Source: Hawksworthiomyces lignivorus (Eukaryota > Ascomycota > Sordariomycetes > Ophiostomatales > Ophiostomataceae). From it: a DNA stretch of 64,000 nt. Each line of letters opens with the position of its first letter. The first letter of the stretch is position 1. Where the stretch lies: positions 124,001 to 188,000 of the forward strand of contig NTMA01000033.1 in assembly GCA_002917075.1 (NCBI GenBank), written 5' to 3'. The translations under genes were made by a program, and so were the position numbers. Positions 42,265 to 52,332 of this stretch are shown one piece after another. The notes under the pieces are model-generated. The model did no database searches, had not been told where the DNA came from, and saw only the letters and a list, made by a program, of their open reading frames with translations.

Positions 42265-45064
42265 CTAGTCATCAGAGATGTTGTCGATGTTGACTGTGGC
42301 CATATCAACAGCAGCAGCAAATTCTTTTGGCTTATTTGAACCTTGAGTAACTGCTGCTATTGGTAGCGAATTCGGCTCAGCCTCGATATCAACCAGATGC
42401 CCCTCTGCAGAGCTGGGCAGCTTAACCGTGCTTCCACTTTCGCTCTTCATTTGCTGGACAAGGCGCTGAGCACGACCCTCTTTCTTTCTTGGTGCAGGGG
42501 CGCGGCCGTTTTCTTGAACATAAAATTGCCGAAGGAGAAAGACAGCCTTGTCACGGCCCCATCCCCCTTCCACATCAAATCCGGGTTCGACGTTCCCACC
42601 ATGTCCCCCGTCTCTAGCTGGGACTGATCCTTCAGCAATAGGAATCGTCGATGCACGGCGCACAATGGGAGGGTTGGCGTTAGAAGGGACTATTGTCGTC
42701 GTAGAATTTAGAGATGGAGATGTCACTTCAGGAGTCTCGGGAAGAGAGCCTGCTATCTCTGTCGAAGATGAAGCAACCAACGCGGCATCGCTAGGTATGA
42801 GCATCTCCTCGCCAACAGTGCCGGGGTCGACAGAATGTTCTGTCACTTCCCGCGTAATTCGACTGCGCCTAGGCTTGGACATCATGTTCGTAACATAAGT
42901 TTCGATGTAGGTCGCATTCCCGATTGCTGGCGTATTAGGCTTCGAGTTCATATGAATGCGAAGAACACCACCTGTACCACCAAACTTGTCGTTGGCGGCT
43001 CCAAAATAAACTTTCTTGATCCCATACTGGCGGAGCATTGAGGCGCACATAATGCACGGTTCTACCGTAACATACAGGGAGCACTCTCGAACGATATCCT
43101 GATTCACAATGCGAGCCGGGTGCAACTTCTGACCATAAGGATATAGATGGCCCTTGCTAGGATCGACTTTCTTCCAGTCCTCATCAGTATACTCCTTCTT
43201 ATTGTCGTCGTAGTCTTCAGCGCTACCGCAGTCAGAGACATTATCTTCTCCATTGCCGGAACTTCCCTCATCCTTATTGACGTCGTCCCAGTGAGACAAC
43301 AAGGCATTCAGGCACATGAGCTCGGCATGACGAGTACCATTGCGGGTCATATTTGTGGCGTTCATGCCTCTAGCAATGACCCGACCGTTGTGGACAAGGA
43401 CGCAGCCAACAGGTGTTTCGTTTGTCCGTAAGGCGAGTTGGGCCTAGAATACGAGGTCAGTGGATGAAAGAACTGGTTCCGAAGCTTGTATATAGCTGTT
43501 TTCGTCTTTCAGAACCGCTCGTATTGCTGTGTCGCACAAAATAGTTTGAAGATTTAAACTAGGTCATGCCACACTGCAAAGGAATAAGAACAAAACTGAA
43601 GGAACTCACCATAGCGACAGCTTCGTTCATATAACCTCGGTGCAAGCGTTTGATAGGATCACATTCTTCGTCGTCCTCTGCCACTGCATTAAGATCTTCG
43701 TTGATATCGTCCAAGATCTCGTTGGCTAGCATATCAGCAGCACTTAGATTGCCACGGCGCTTGCCTGCAGTCCTTGTCATGATAAAATCGCTGGCCGTTT
43801 CATCAGACTCATTCTCATCGCCAGCGCCGTTTCTTAGCGGCCCGTTCTCTGCTTTGATGGCTGCCATCATAGTGATATTAGCAGCATCATCATTTGCTGC
43901 ACAATATGGTGAGGAACTATCAAAGTAGTTGCCAAATCCTGTGGCCGTAGATGTCACCTGGGCTGCTTCAGTAGTGACAGAGACTAGATTGATATTTGAA
44001 GATGCCTCTGCAATGTCGTTAATAAAAGTTTTAGTGGCAGAATTTTTGGTAGTATGTGCTGTGTTTAGTGGTCCGTTGGCGCTGAAGTGAGTGGGGCTGT
44101 TGCGAGCGGCTTTGTTCACCACCTCCACTTTCTTGCCGTTGCTTGTTAGCAGAATAGTTCTAGCCTGACATAGCAAGGAGCTTAGTCAATGACCTAACAG
44201 AGACTCACCGAATTCAAAAAAAGATTTGACGCTGATGATGATGATGACAGCAAGACACTGCTGGCCTGAGCAAGCTCTTGACGTGCTGCAGCCTCGACTT
44301 GTTGTTGGTGACACTGCTCCTGGAAGATCAAGACAGCGCGTTGTGCACGGCGAGCTCGCCTGGTTTGTTCGTTGCTTGCCATGCCACTGGTGGTTAGAGG
44401 CGCGATCGAACTGGGTTTGACAGGACCAACAACTGACTTGGCGCCGATTGTTTTGAATTCTGATGGAATGGTGCTGCTGCCTAATTGAGACACTGCTGCG
44501 TTTATGTTAGGCGGTGGCAAGAGAAGACCTGTCTTCGGCTGTGCTGCTGTTGTTAGGCCATATCCAGCCGCGGATGTGAGAGTCGGAGCCGGTGTCTGAG
44601 CAGTGCCTCCAGCCACAATCTTCGGCGTTGATAATGTCGCTATATCGGCATTCTTGGTCATAAGGGCTGCTGTTATTGGCGGCGCCAGGGGTGTGCATCT
44701 GTCTATCGCCTGTGTCTGCACTCGTGGGCCAGTCCTGATACCAGCAGTGTAGGGTTTGCGTCCACGATGCCCACGACCATCAGTCCGGCCGCCACCGCTG
44801 AATAGAAGAGAATTGGCTGCTCCATTCTCGCCTACATCAGCTGAGCTAGCAGGACGACCGACTCTCAAACGGTCGCCACGTCTTTTACGGCGACCACGAC
44901 AAACTCCATTGTTGCTAGCATATTGACTCTGGTCACTCCTTGGAAGTGTTAGTCACATGGATGTTGCGATAAGCCACTTTGGGAATGCTCTTGTGTCTAT
45001 TTACATAGAGCGCTTACCGCCATGGCGTCCTAGACTGGTCTTGCATTCGTCCAGATCCGCGCAT
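42265..45064 (-). CDS. TAD2: tRNA-specific adenosine deaminase catalytic subunit Tad2, with a long disordered N-terminus
   Basis: Four exons: 45018-45064 (start uncertain), 44209-44938, 43610-44164 and 42265-43443, giving 836 aa from this start. The deaminase core spans about 430-800. It has PVGCVLVHNGRVIARG, zinc ligand H483 with the proton-shuttle E485 in RHAEL, and ligands C574 and C577 in VEPCIMC. Next come KVYFGAANDKFGGTGGVL and the Tad2-specific end AVFLLRQFYVQENGRAPAPR. With Tad3 it makes inosine at A34 of tRNAs. Yeast Tad2 is about 250 aa. Here roughly 420 residues of Ser/Ala/Arg-rich disorder precede the core, an acidic insert separates HAE from PCxxC, and a further low-complexity insert lies before the C-terminal helix. 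The exon before 45018 stays open upstream to an acceptor-like TTTCCAG near 45261, so another 5' exon is possible. Confidence 0.85.
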
Positions 45065-46096
45065 CTCGATATCTTCCTCTCCTTTCTGTTCTTTCCCAGT
45101 TTCGCTTGAACTAAAACACCGTCTGAAGCTATCATCAAGGATGTTGTATTTTGCAGTGGTGTGACCAACCCAGTCGTTGTTGTGGCTGTCTTTGAGAGTG
45201 CGTTGCTGTCTTGGGCTTTGTATGCCCTTTTTGCTCCAAGAATTTCCAACTTTGGTCTGGAAAGCATTCTTTATGGCATAGAAAAGATACACATTATAAA
45301 GAGAAACACTGCTAGAAAGTACACAATAAACAAGACCACGATCGAACTTGGAAGTAAGAATAAATTGGAAGGCGCGAATATTGATTTTGTGACATACGTA
45401 CCTGCCATTCCAACTGCAGTCACAGACACAATGACAACAGCTATGCGGATGAAAAATAAAACATACAATGTAAACAATGTGCGAGCAGTAGCTACAGAAG
45501 ATGAGCTACTGGAAGAAACAACCGAGATAAAGGCAGCTGAATTGGCTGATAGTGTGTTGGTCCTTTTGCGGCTTAAAGATTCTTAGTCTCTTCTCTTCAG
45601 TTCGTGGCCTGCAGCACAGCCTCAGATCAGCGTAGACAGACAATAGAAATCATATATCCGTAAAGCATCAGCTAGGAAAACTTAGTTCTAGTAACCCTCG
45701 ACCTTCCGTTTTTGTTCCACTTCGGCCTTAGGGCAGTGTGCGATACTGCTAAGGCATCCGCCGTCTGGCAGTTACACATGCAAATCGCCTCTCACAGATG
45801 CTTCCGGTTGAGCCATCGTTAGTTTAAAGGGCCACAAAATTACTTCAGACAAAAAGGGCCATTATTGTTGGCACCTTGCATCCTTACACATTGAAACTTG
45901 AGAGCATGAGACTCACTTGCAAAATATTCGTATTAAATCAGAGCGCATGTATAAAACAAAAGAAAACGACTGCTGTGTAACATATAAAATCAAAAAACAA
46001 TTCGCTTGCTATTCCAAACCACCCATTATGGGGTCCGCTAAACAAAAGAAATCCTCCATATAAGCTTGCCAAATAACCATTCCATAAAATCAAAAA
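45065..46096. other. Intergenic, possible Tad2 5' exon region
   Basis: The first 200 bp may hold more of Tad2: the minus-strand frame stays open to about 45261. An opposite-strand frame at 45161-45586 is treated as a shadow. The rest shows nothing recognisable. Confidence 0.45.
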
Positions 46097-48766
46097 CTAT
46101 TGGCAAGCGACTAAGGATGAAGCCGCATTTAATGTTCCTGGTTCCTGGTTGACGCCCAAGACTGGCTCTGTTTCGCCCGAGGGCGGAGCAGCAGACCATT
46201 CCATGAGTGTTGGGAGGACTGATGAGGCAAGCGACGTCAAGTATGTGCAAACAGCCAACAAAGCCAAAGTTGCCGGTAGTCCGCTTTCGCCATCTGATGC
46301 CGAAACTCTGCCAGCGCCTGAAGAAAATTCATTGCCATCAAGCTCTGACAGCAGATGAGATGATGGTTCTGGTTCGGATGAGATTAAACGAAGCCTACTA
46401 CTTTCAGCCCTTGTTGAACTGTCGCTTCCACTGGCATTATTACTAAACCCGGCGCTATCCGAGACTGGTGATGCCGAGCTTGATTGCTGCAATAAAACGC
46501 CTTGTCCTCTAAAGCGGGCTTCGGTGGAAAAGACAGGGCGGTGGCGGTCGGATTCCACGGCTACCCTTGCTGATTCTGCCCTTGCGCTATTCTCCCCAAC
46601 GCTGGAGACCGGCGGAGAACTGTAGCGAGAAACACGAGTCTCGCCAGCGTCAGGCGTCGACCATTGTTGGAGAATACGACGACGATGATTCTCATGTCTG
46701 GGCATACGTTGCTGGTCGTGCAATGCTTCTGGGCGGCGATAGCCAGGGGCATGGCCGTGTAGACTCTCGTCTTCTCCGAGATCTTCGCCGGCTTGTGGTT
46801 CTGTTTCTACGTCCGGTGGGTTCGCGATGCCAACGTTCACGAATGATGCCGATTCAGTGTCAAGTCTGCCCATGTTATCTTCGCCCGTCCTAACTCCCTC
46901 CGCACCAACAGTTGCTTGTTCATGTCGGGATGTGGTTAGCAGAGCGCCGAGGCTATCTTCTTGTGTAAAGAGAGAAGGCCCTGGTTGCGATGATGACGAT
47001 GACGACGAGGCCAGTGAAAATACAGCTTCTCCTAAGTCACGTTGAACACCCGACAAGGCTGCTGTAACAGACACTGGGTTTTGAGAGCCTTGGGTAGACG
47101 TCGACAGACCAATGCTAGATGCTACAGAAGTCGAGTGGATTGAACGCTGTTGTCGTGAAACAGAAACCGGAGTAGCTGCAGAGCCCGTCGGATCGCCGGC
47201 TGAGAAATTTGCACTCGCTACGAGGCTGGCATGTAGCTGTTGCACATTGCGGATTATGCCGTGTGTCGTCCGTTGCTGATCGTTCACTGTTGGTCGCAGA
47301 GGGTGACGAGGTCGGGTTGGTGGAACTCTATACAGGTTGTTTTGTTCCACCACGCTGTCGGCTGTTTGGTCAAAGGCAGGTGCAGTTGCGTGGACAGTTG
47401 CCGAGGACGTAGCTGATGCCAGAGACGTTGCGATATCCAGCTCTAGATCTTCTGTAGTGACGAGGCGGCCCTGGTCAGAGACCTGTTCCCAGTCAAAGGA
47501 ATCCTGCAGCAGGCCCAAACCATCAACATAATCACGGCCCAAATCTAGCGTATCACCACCGCCACCTTCGGCAAAGCCAGCCACGTAGATAGGAGTAGGT
47601 GCCGGAAGGACCTGGATGGTCTGTTCGGTGGCAGTTGCCCTCTTGCTCTCTGCAGCGTCCAGCGATGCCTTGGCAGCCTTTGCTGCCGCTGCTTCCTCTT
47701 TGGCGCGGCCCGATTGTGCGGGGGCCGTGTATGGCACTGCGCGGTTCACATGGGTCAGCGTTGAGCCAGCATGGCTTGGATTACACCGCGTCTTCTTGCG
47801 TCTGCAGTCGGGGCAAGCACCGCGCTGGCGCACAAGCCGGGTGTTCTCTCTTTCCTCATGCGTGCGCGTCGCTCGGCTGGAGACATGCGTGACGTCCTCA
47901 CCGTTCCGAGTAAGAATCTGCATGCTGCTGCTACCAGATAAGCGGCGTCGCTGCTGCGGCTGAGACTGCCGCTGTTGCTGCGCTTGCCGGTCCACCTGGT
48001 GGTGAGAGAGAGAAGATCGTGTAGGAGCGGCGGCCGAAGCCGAAACTGCCGGCCATATAGAAGGCACAGATGACATTTGAGGATTGACGACCATAGAATT
48101 CCGAGACACCAAACGGTCAGTGGCAAGCGGGAAGAAGCCGTTGCCATTGCTTAGAGTTACGTCTAATGGGCGATCACCGTGGAAAGAGCTGGCAAAAGAT
48201 GTGGAGAACATGGGGGCAGAAATGGGAAATAGAGCGTCGGAGGCCACAGGAGGCTCCGAATCAGTTGGAGACGTCCGGGGCACGGGAACAGGCTCGAAGA
48301 AGGCGCTTCCGCTCCTACTTCCGCTGGTGCTGGTGCCAGATACGGAAGGGGGCTGGCTGAATGTCGACTCGAAAAGGTTGGAGAACATAGGGTTGGGACT
48401 GGTCGTGAAGATAGCCGGGGAGGTGATAGAAGTGGCGGGAGCAGACGTAGGAGAAGCAGCTGGCACAAAGTATGTCTTGTACCGCTCGTTTGTGCGCGCG
48501 ATGTGTGCTTCGAAGTCCCTCTGGATCATCTCCATCTTCATGGCAACAGGAACGTTGAGTGCAATGAAGCGATCAACGAGAGCTTGGAGCTCGGGGGTGC
48601 CAAGTGGAGGAGCAAAGACGAGAGGCCGGCCAGGGCCCTCCTGGAAGATGGAGAAGCTCGCAGTAAGCATTGATGCTCCACCCGAAACGGCACTGGAAGT
48701 GGAAACAGAAGGAGAGGCAGAATCGTGAGAGCTATGGGAGCTGCTGAAGCTTCCGTAATGCGCCAT
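46097..48766 (-). CDS. Ser-rich protein with a half zinc-cluster motif
   Basis: One exon, 889 aa. The N-terminus (about 35-105) looks folded: FAPPLGTPELQALVDRFIAL followed by a charged helix. A central motif GACPDCRRKKTRCNPSH at about 316-332 gives C318, C321, C328 and H332. This is the first half (C-x2-C-x6-C plus basic residues) of a fungal Zn2Cys6 DNA-binding cluster, but the second C-x2-C-x6-C half is absent. The rest is Ser/Thr/Val-rich and disordered, with a hydrophobic segment LPATLALLAVCTYLTSLASS near 831-850 that could anchor it to membrane. A nuclear regulator is possible but unproven: a single half-cluster would not form the normal binuclear site. Start ATG at 48766 is the first in frame. 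Confidence 0.75.
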   Translation of the reverse strand: MAHYGSFSSSHSSHDSASPSVSTSSAVSGGASMLTASFSIFQEGPGRPLVFAPPLGTPELQALVDRFIALNVPVAMKMEMIQRDFEAHIARTNERYKTYFVPAASPTSAPATSITSPAIFTTSPNPMFSNLFESTFSQPPSVSGTSTSGSRSGSAFFEPVPVPRTSPTDSEPPVASDALFPISAPMFSTSFASSFHGDRPLDVTLSNGNGFFPLATDRLVSRNSMVVNPQMSSVPSIWPAVSASAAAPTRSSLSHHQVDRQAQQQRQSQPQQRRRLSGSSSMQILTRNGEDVTHVSSRATRTHEERENTRLVRQRGACPDCRRKKTRCNPSHAGSTLTHVNRAVPYTAPAQSGRAKEEAAAAKAAKASLDAAESKRATATEQTIQVLPAPTPIYVAGFAEGGGGDTLDLGRDYVDGLGLLQDSFDWEQVSDQGRLVTTEDLELDIATSLASATSSATVHATAPAFDQTADSVVEQNNLYRVPPTRPRHPLRPTVNDQQRTTHGIIRNVQQLHASLVASANFSAGDPTGSAATPVSVSRQQRSIHSTSVASSIGLSTSTQGSQNPVSVTAALSGVQRDLGEAVFSLASSSSSSSQPGPSLFTQEDSLGALLTTSRHEQATVGAEGVRTGEDNMGRLDTESASFVNVGIANPPDVETEPQAGEDLGEDESLHGHAPGYRRPEALHDQQRMPRHENHRRRILQQWSTPDAGETRVSRYSSPPVSSVGENSARAESARVAVESDRHRPVFSTEARFRGQGVLLQQSSSASPVSDSAGFSNNASGSDSSTRAESSRLRLISSEPEPSSHLLSELDGNEFSSGAGRVSASDGESGLPATLALLAVCTYLTSLASSVLPTLMEWSAAPPSGETEPVLGVNQEPGTLNAASSLVACQ

Positions 48767-50374
48767 TTAGTCTTTTTGAGTAGCTACAACTGTTCCTATG
48801 TGTTGGTTCTGATGTGTGAAGAGAGGTGTGGGATCGTTGCCAGCGGCGTAAGTTCTAGTAGTGTTTGTGTTTGTATAACTGAGTTATTCCTTTACCTAAA
48901 AGAAAAGAAGCCAGAGAGAAAATAAAGTATAAGCCTTGTTTGAGACGGAAAGATCACGAAATCTTTCGAAACCTAGATTTTGATATTTGGAATGGAATAT
49001 TCCGAAAGCGAGAACGATATATGGAGAATCCAAGCTAGACACTTTACTTAGATCATTAGAAGTCTGGACGTGGGAGTTGAAGGAGAAAAACCGTGAATCA
49101 CGGGAAATGAAATAATGACTGGAGAAACTGTCGGAAGACGATATATTTAACATTCCTTAAGCCTATGTGAACAGAGAACATGGGGCAGGCAATATCAAGT
49201 TGCGTAGGCTTAGAATTTTCTAGGGAGCCGAAAGCCCAGTGAGGCGCAGCTCTCTTGATACGGGTCAGGTCTGAGATGAGACCAAGCAGCACGAGAAAGC
49301 ACAAGCAAAGGAAGACCGGACCCCACTCCACCTCAAAAAGAAGGAAATCAACAGTCACAACCAGCCTCCCCCACTTTTGTTCCGTGTCCTTTCTTCCTCC
49401 GTCGACGCTCTTTGTGGATTCCCCGGCGGTGGTGTACAGGAATTGGCGAATCATCTCAGTTGTATCGCTTCTTTCCTTTTTGTCCTGTGAGTCACAGTCG
49501 CATGTGTCGCGCCATTCACCCATTTTGCCATTGGCCGTTGAATATTGTCCAGACGAGTAGGAAGCATAGGAAAGAAACGTTTTTTTTTTCCCCTTTCTCT
49601 CCAGCGCGGAGTATTTATTAGTACGAAGCATTAATCCGTCTTTCGATGGGAAAGATGCGGTGTTGTACACCTTCGCTGACCATGTTGGCAGCTTAGGCGG
49701 TGGGCAACCCAACCGCTTTAGGAATGTCGTCAGTTGGCAACCTTCCCCGACCGGGTACTGGTACTCGTGCGCCGCCCCGCCAAAAGGCACCGCTTAGGGC
49801 TGCCCTGTGCCAGAATTCAATTTCCACCTTCCCCTGGTTTGCTCACAGCCACTCAATCTCATAAGACGAACTGCATTTCACATACGGTAAATTTAACATG
49901 TCTAGAAAGCCTCACCATACCTCCGGTAATCAGCAGAGGCACTATCGCTGGATTCAGTTGGTAAAAAAGTGTAGTCCAAGTCAATTGGACGCCTTCATTT
50001 TTTATTTTCTTTTTTTGTAAGGTTTAGTTCAGGTGAGCTGAACAAGAAAGGCACAACTGATCTGTCTACAGGGAACCCCATGGTTCAAACAGTTTATCAC
50101 TACCCTTAGACATAGAGACAGATCACACTGCTAACCTATAATGAATTGCTTCATCACTGCCTAACAAGAGGCAGCCTAGATGAAGATGGGCTGACTTTGA
50201 ATCTCTTCTTTGGACATGGCTGCCTCTGGTGATGAGCATATGATGTTAGAATACGCCACAAGGCAGCCTAGGGTTAGAGTGAACGGCTCAGAAGAAAGAT
50301 GAGAATAGTAAGGCATATATGAGACTGCCAGAAATTTTGAAAGCAAATAAACTGAAGCGAAGCACCAGGCTGCT
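48767..50374. other. Intergenic, 1.6 kb
   Basis: Promoter of the 889-aa protein and 3' region of the next gene. A minus-strand open frame at 49098-49790 has no domain or codon-like bias and crosses poly-A/T, so I do not call it. CGGAGTA occurs at 49607-49613. Confidence 0.5.
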
Positions 50375-52332
50375 TTAGTTAAACGCAAAAAAGGCACTTG
50401 GGCCTGTCTCCCCCGTCGTTTGTGTTGTGAATGTGTCTATGCCTACCACGTCCATCGACGTCTGCTGCAGCTGAAAATCGATCGGGCTGATCATAAATGG
50501 CTGTTCGTTCGCAGCCATCGGTGGTTCCTCGAAATCCATGCCCATGTCAAAATAGATGTTGTCAGTGGTTGTTGGTGGTGGTGTCGTTCCGCAGTCGTGG
50601 CCAAAATTGCCAACGAAGCGATAGTCATCGACTGTAAGACTTTCGGGAAACAACGGCCGTGTATGCGGTCTTGTAGTCTCAATAAGTTCATAAGGGAATA
50701 AAGAGGCCGGCTCCGCTTCGAATGCTCTGGAAACAGCCAAATCCGGCGATGTGGGTGTAATAGGGGTCAATGGTGTCACCGGCGTGACGGGTGTTGTAGA
50801 ATAAGCAAAGCTGGTGGTGGTGGGCATAGATACGCTGCTGGCCGTACCGAGGCTCCGCTGGTAAGAAGAAGGCATATTGTAGATCAACCATGGAGCAGGT
50901 ATCCCTGGTGATGGAGACGACGATGGTAGTGGCTGAGGCGTAGAGACATCCTCAACAACAACAGCCGAAGTAGTCAGCTCTGCTGGGCTTCCGCCACTAT
51001 CTACGTCTTCAACACGTATGTTGATGCTGGCAACTCCAGGAGCCTTATTCTCGTCTTGGCTGCTGTTTCTGGCCGGTACCGGTACTTGAATGAGCGCATA
51101 TATTTCACGCAACCAAATGCCACGCACCACTTTACAGCTCGGGCACTGGCTGGGAACGTGATTGTCGACGGCAAAGTTGCAGCGACTGCAGCATGCTCGG
51201 ACCGTTGGCTTCTTGCGATAACGGTGCCTCCCATGCTCCCGCCCATAGTGCCGGCGAATTGTCTCCATGTTATCATCCTCGCGTGTGCAGAGGGGTGTTC
51301 CGGGCTTGCCGCTACTGCCAAACTGACAGCGCCAACGGCGTGAATGCGCCCCGATCTTCTCGCGCGCGATGATAATCGTCCGGGTTTCAAACTTGACAAA
51401 CCTGTGAATGCTGTTTGTCTTCGGGCCGTCCATCGAAATTCGGGCATCATCGGAGTGGCCTTCGGCATCTCCAGGGATAGGTTTGTTGAAGTCAAAATCA
51501 AGGCCTGCATTCTGTTGAATAGCTGCTAATATATCGTTGATGGGACGCCCGAGTTCGTCTATTTCTCGGACTCGCGTTGCCGGAGGAAATGTTTCCAGCG
51601 GTGCCCATTGAACCCCCCTGGCCTCGAGATTGTCTTCCGGATTATCATTGTGCGTTACCTGGGAGGGTATGGTAGGCGAAGACAGGACGCTGTTGATATC
51701 GCCGGTGCTGTTGACGAGCAGTTCCTCTGTGGTGTCTTCTTCGAGGTCTTCCAATAGAGGCAGTTGGTGAAGAACGGTATGCTTGAGGATTTTGTCTCTT
51801 TCCTGGTACGCCTTCTCTAATTCGGAATAATCAAAACATTCGCACTGCAAGCGGTCCATCCAAACATTAGCAGGCCGCTGGGACAAATATTGAACTCGGT
51901 ACGCTTCTCACACACCTTTACTTTTAGAATGCGACAGGTGTGGCAAAATCTTCTCTCTGCTTTGATAAACATCGGAAGCCGGCGCATCTTGTCCACTTGT
52001 TCCTCCAATGCGCGCCATGTATTGTACATCTCTTGCACTGTAGGAATCTTCCTAATCCGTTTTGCGAGCTGGCGTGTCGTCTGAGGCTGGTCTTTAGGCA
52101 AGCGTCGAGAATGTTCAAGCGGTTGTAGACCGTCTTTGGCCAATGTTTGCATATATCGCGCCATGGCTAACGGCCTACCTGCTCTTTGGTTGCGAATAGC
52201 ACGCTTTGCAGCATTCGGGAGGGGTGTGTTGTCTCGCAAGTTTGTCGTTTGCGAGGACACAGACGACTGCGCAGTATCTGATGGATTGTTGTAGTCGCGT
52301 TCAGCAGCATGACGGAGATCTTCTCTAGACAT
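50375..52332 (-). CDS. Protein with half zinc-cluster, C2H2-like and zinc-ribbon motifs
   Basis: Two exons, 51916-52332 and 50375-51844, joined in phase across a 71-bp intron (GTGTGT donor, GCTAAT branch), giving 628 aa. The junction lies inside the motif FCHTCRILKVK/CECFDY, so C130, C133 and C140 form C-x2-C-x6-C, again half of a Zn2Cys6 cluster. A second cysteine region follows: C312 and C325 with H338 and H343 (C-x12-C-x12-H-x4-H), then C358/C361 and C373/C376 (ACCSRC...QCPSC), a ribbon-like pair of knuckles. The C-terminal 240 residues are Ser/Thr/Pro-rich and end in acidic/aromatic patches typical of activation regions. DNA- or RNA-binding is inference. An ATG at 52478 opens another frame, which overlaps the start and could belong to an alternative first exon. 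Confidence 0.72.

Noticed and set aside
45161..45586. Plus-strand frame of 141 codons opposite the 5' part of Tad2
   Set aside because: Probably a shadow of the Tad2 5' region; no recognisable fold and poor start context.
49098..49790. Minus-strand open frame of 230 codons
   Set aside because: Crosses a poly-A/T tract, has no domain, and the neighbouring genes have clear, unrelated starts and ends.
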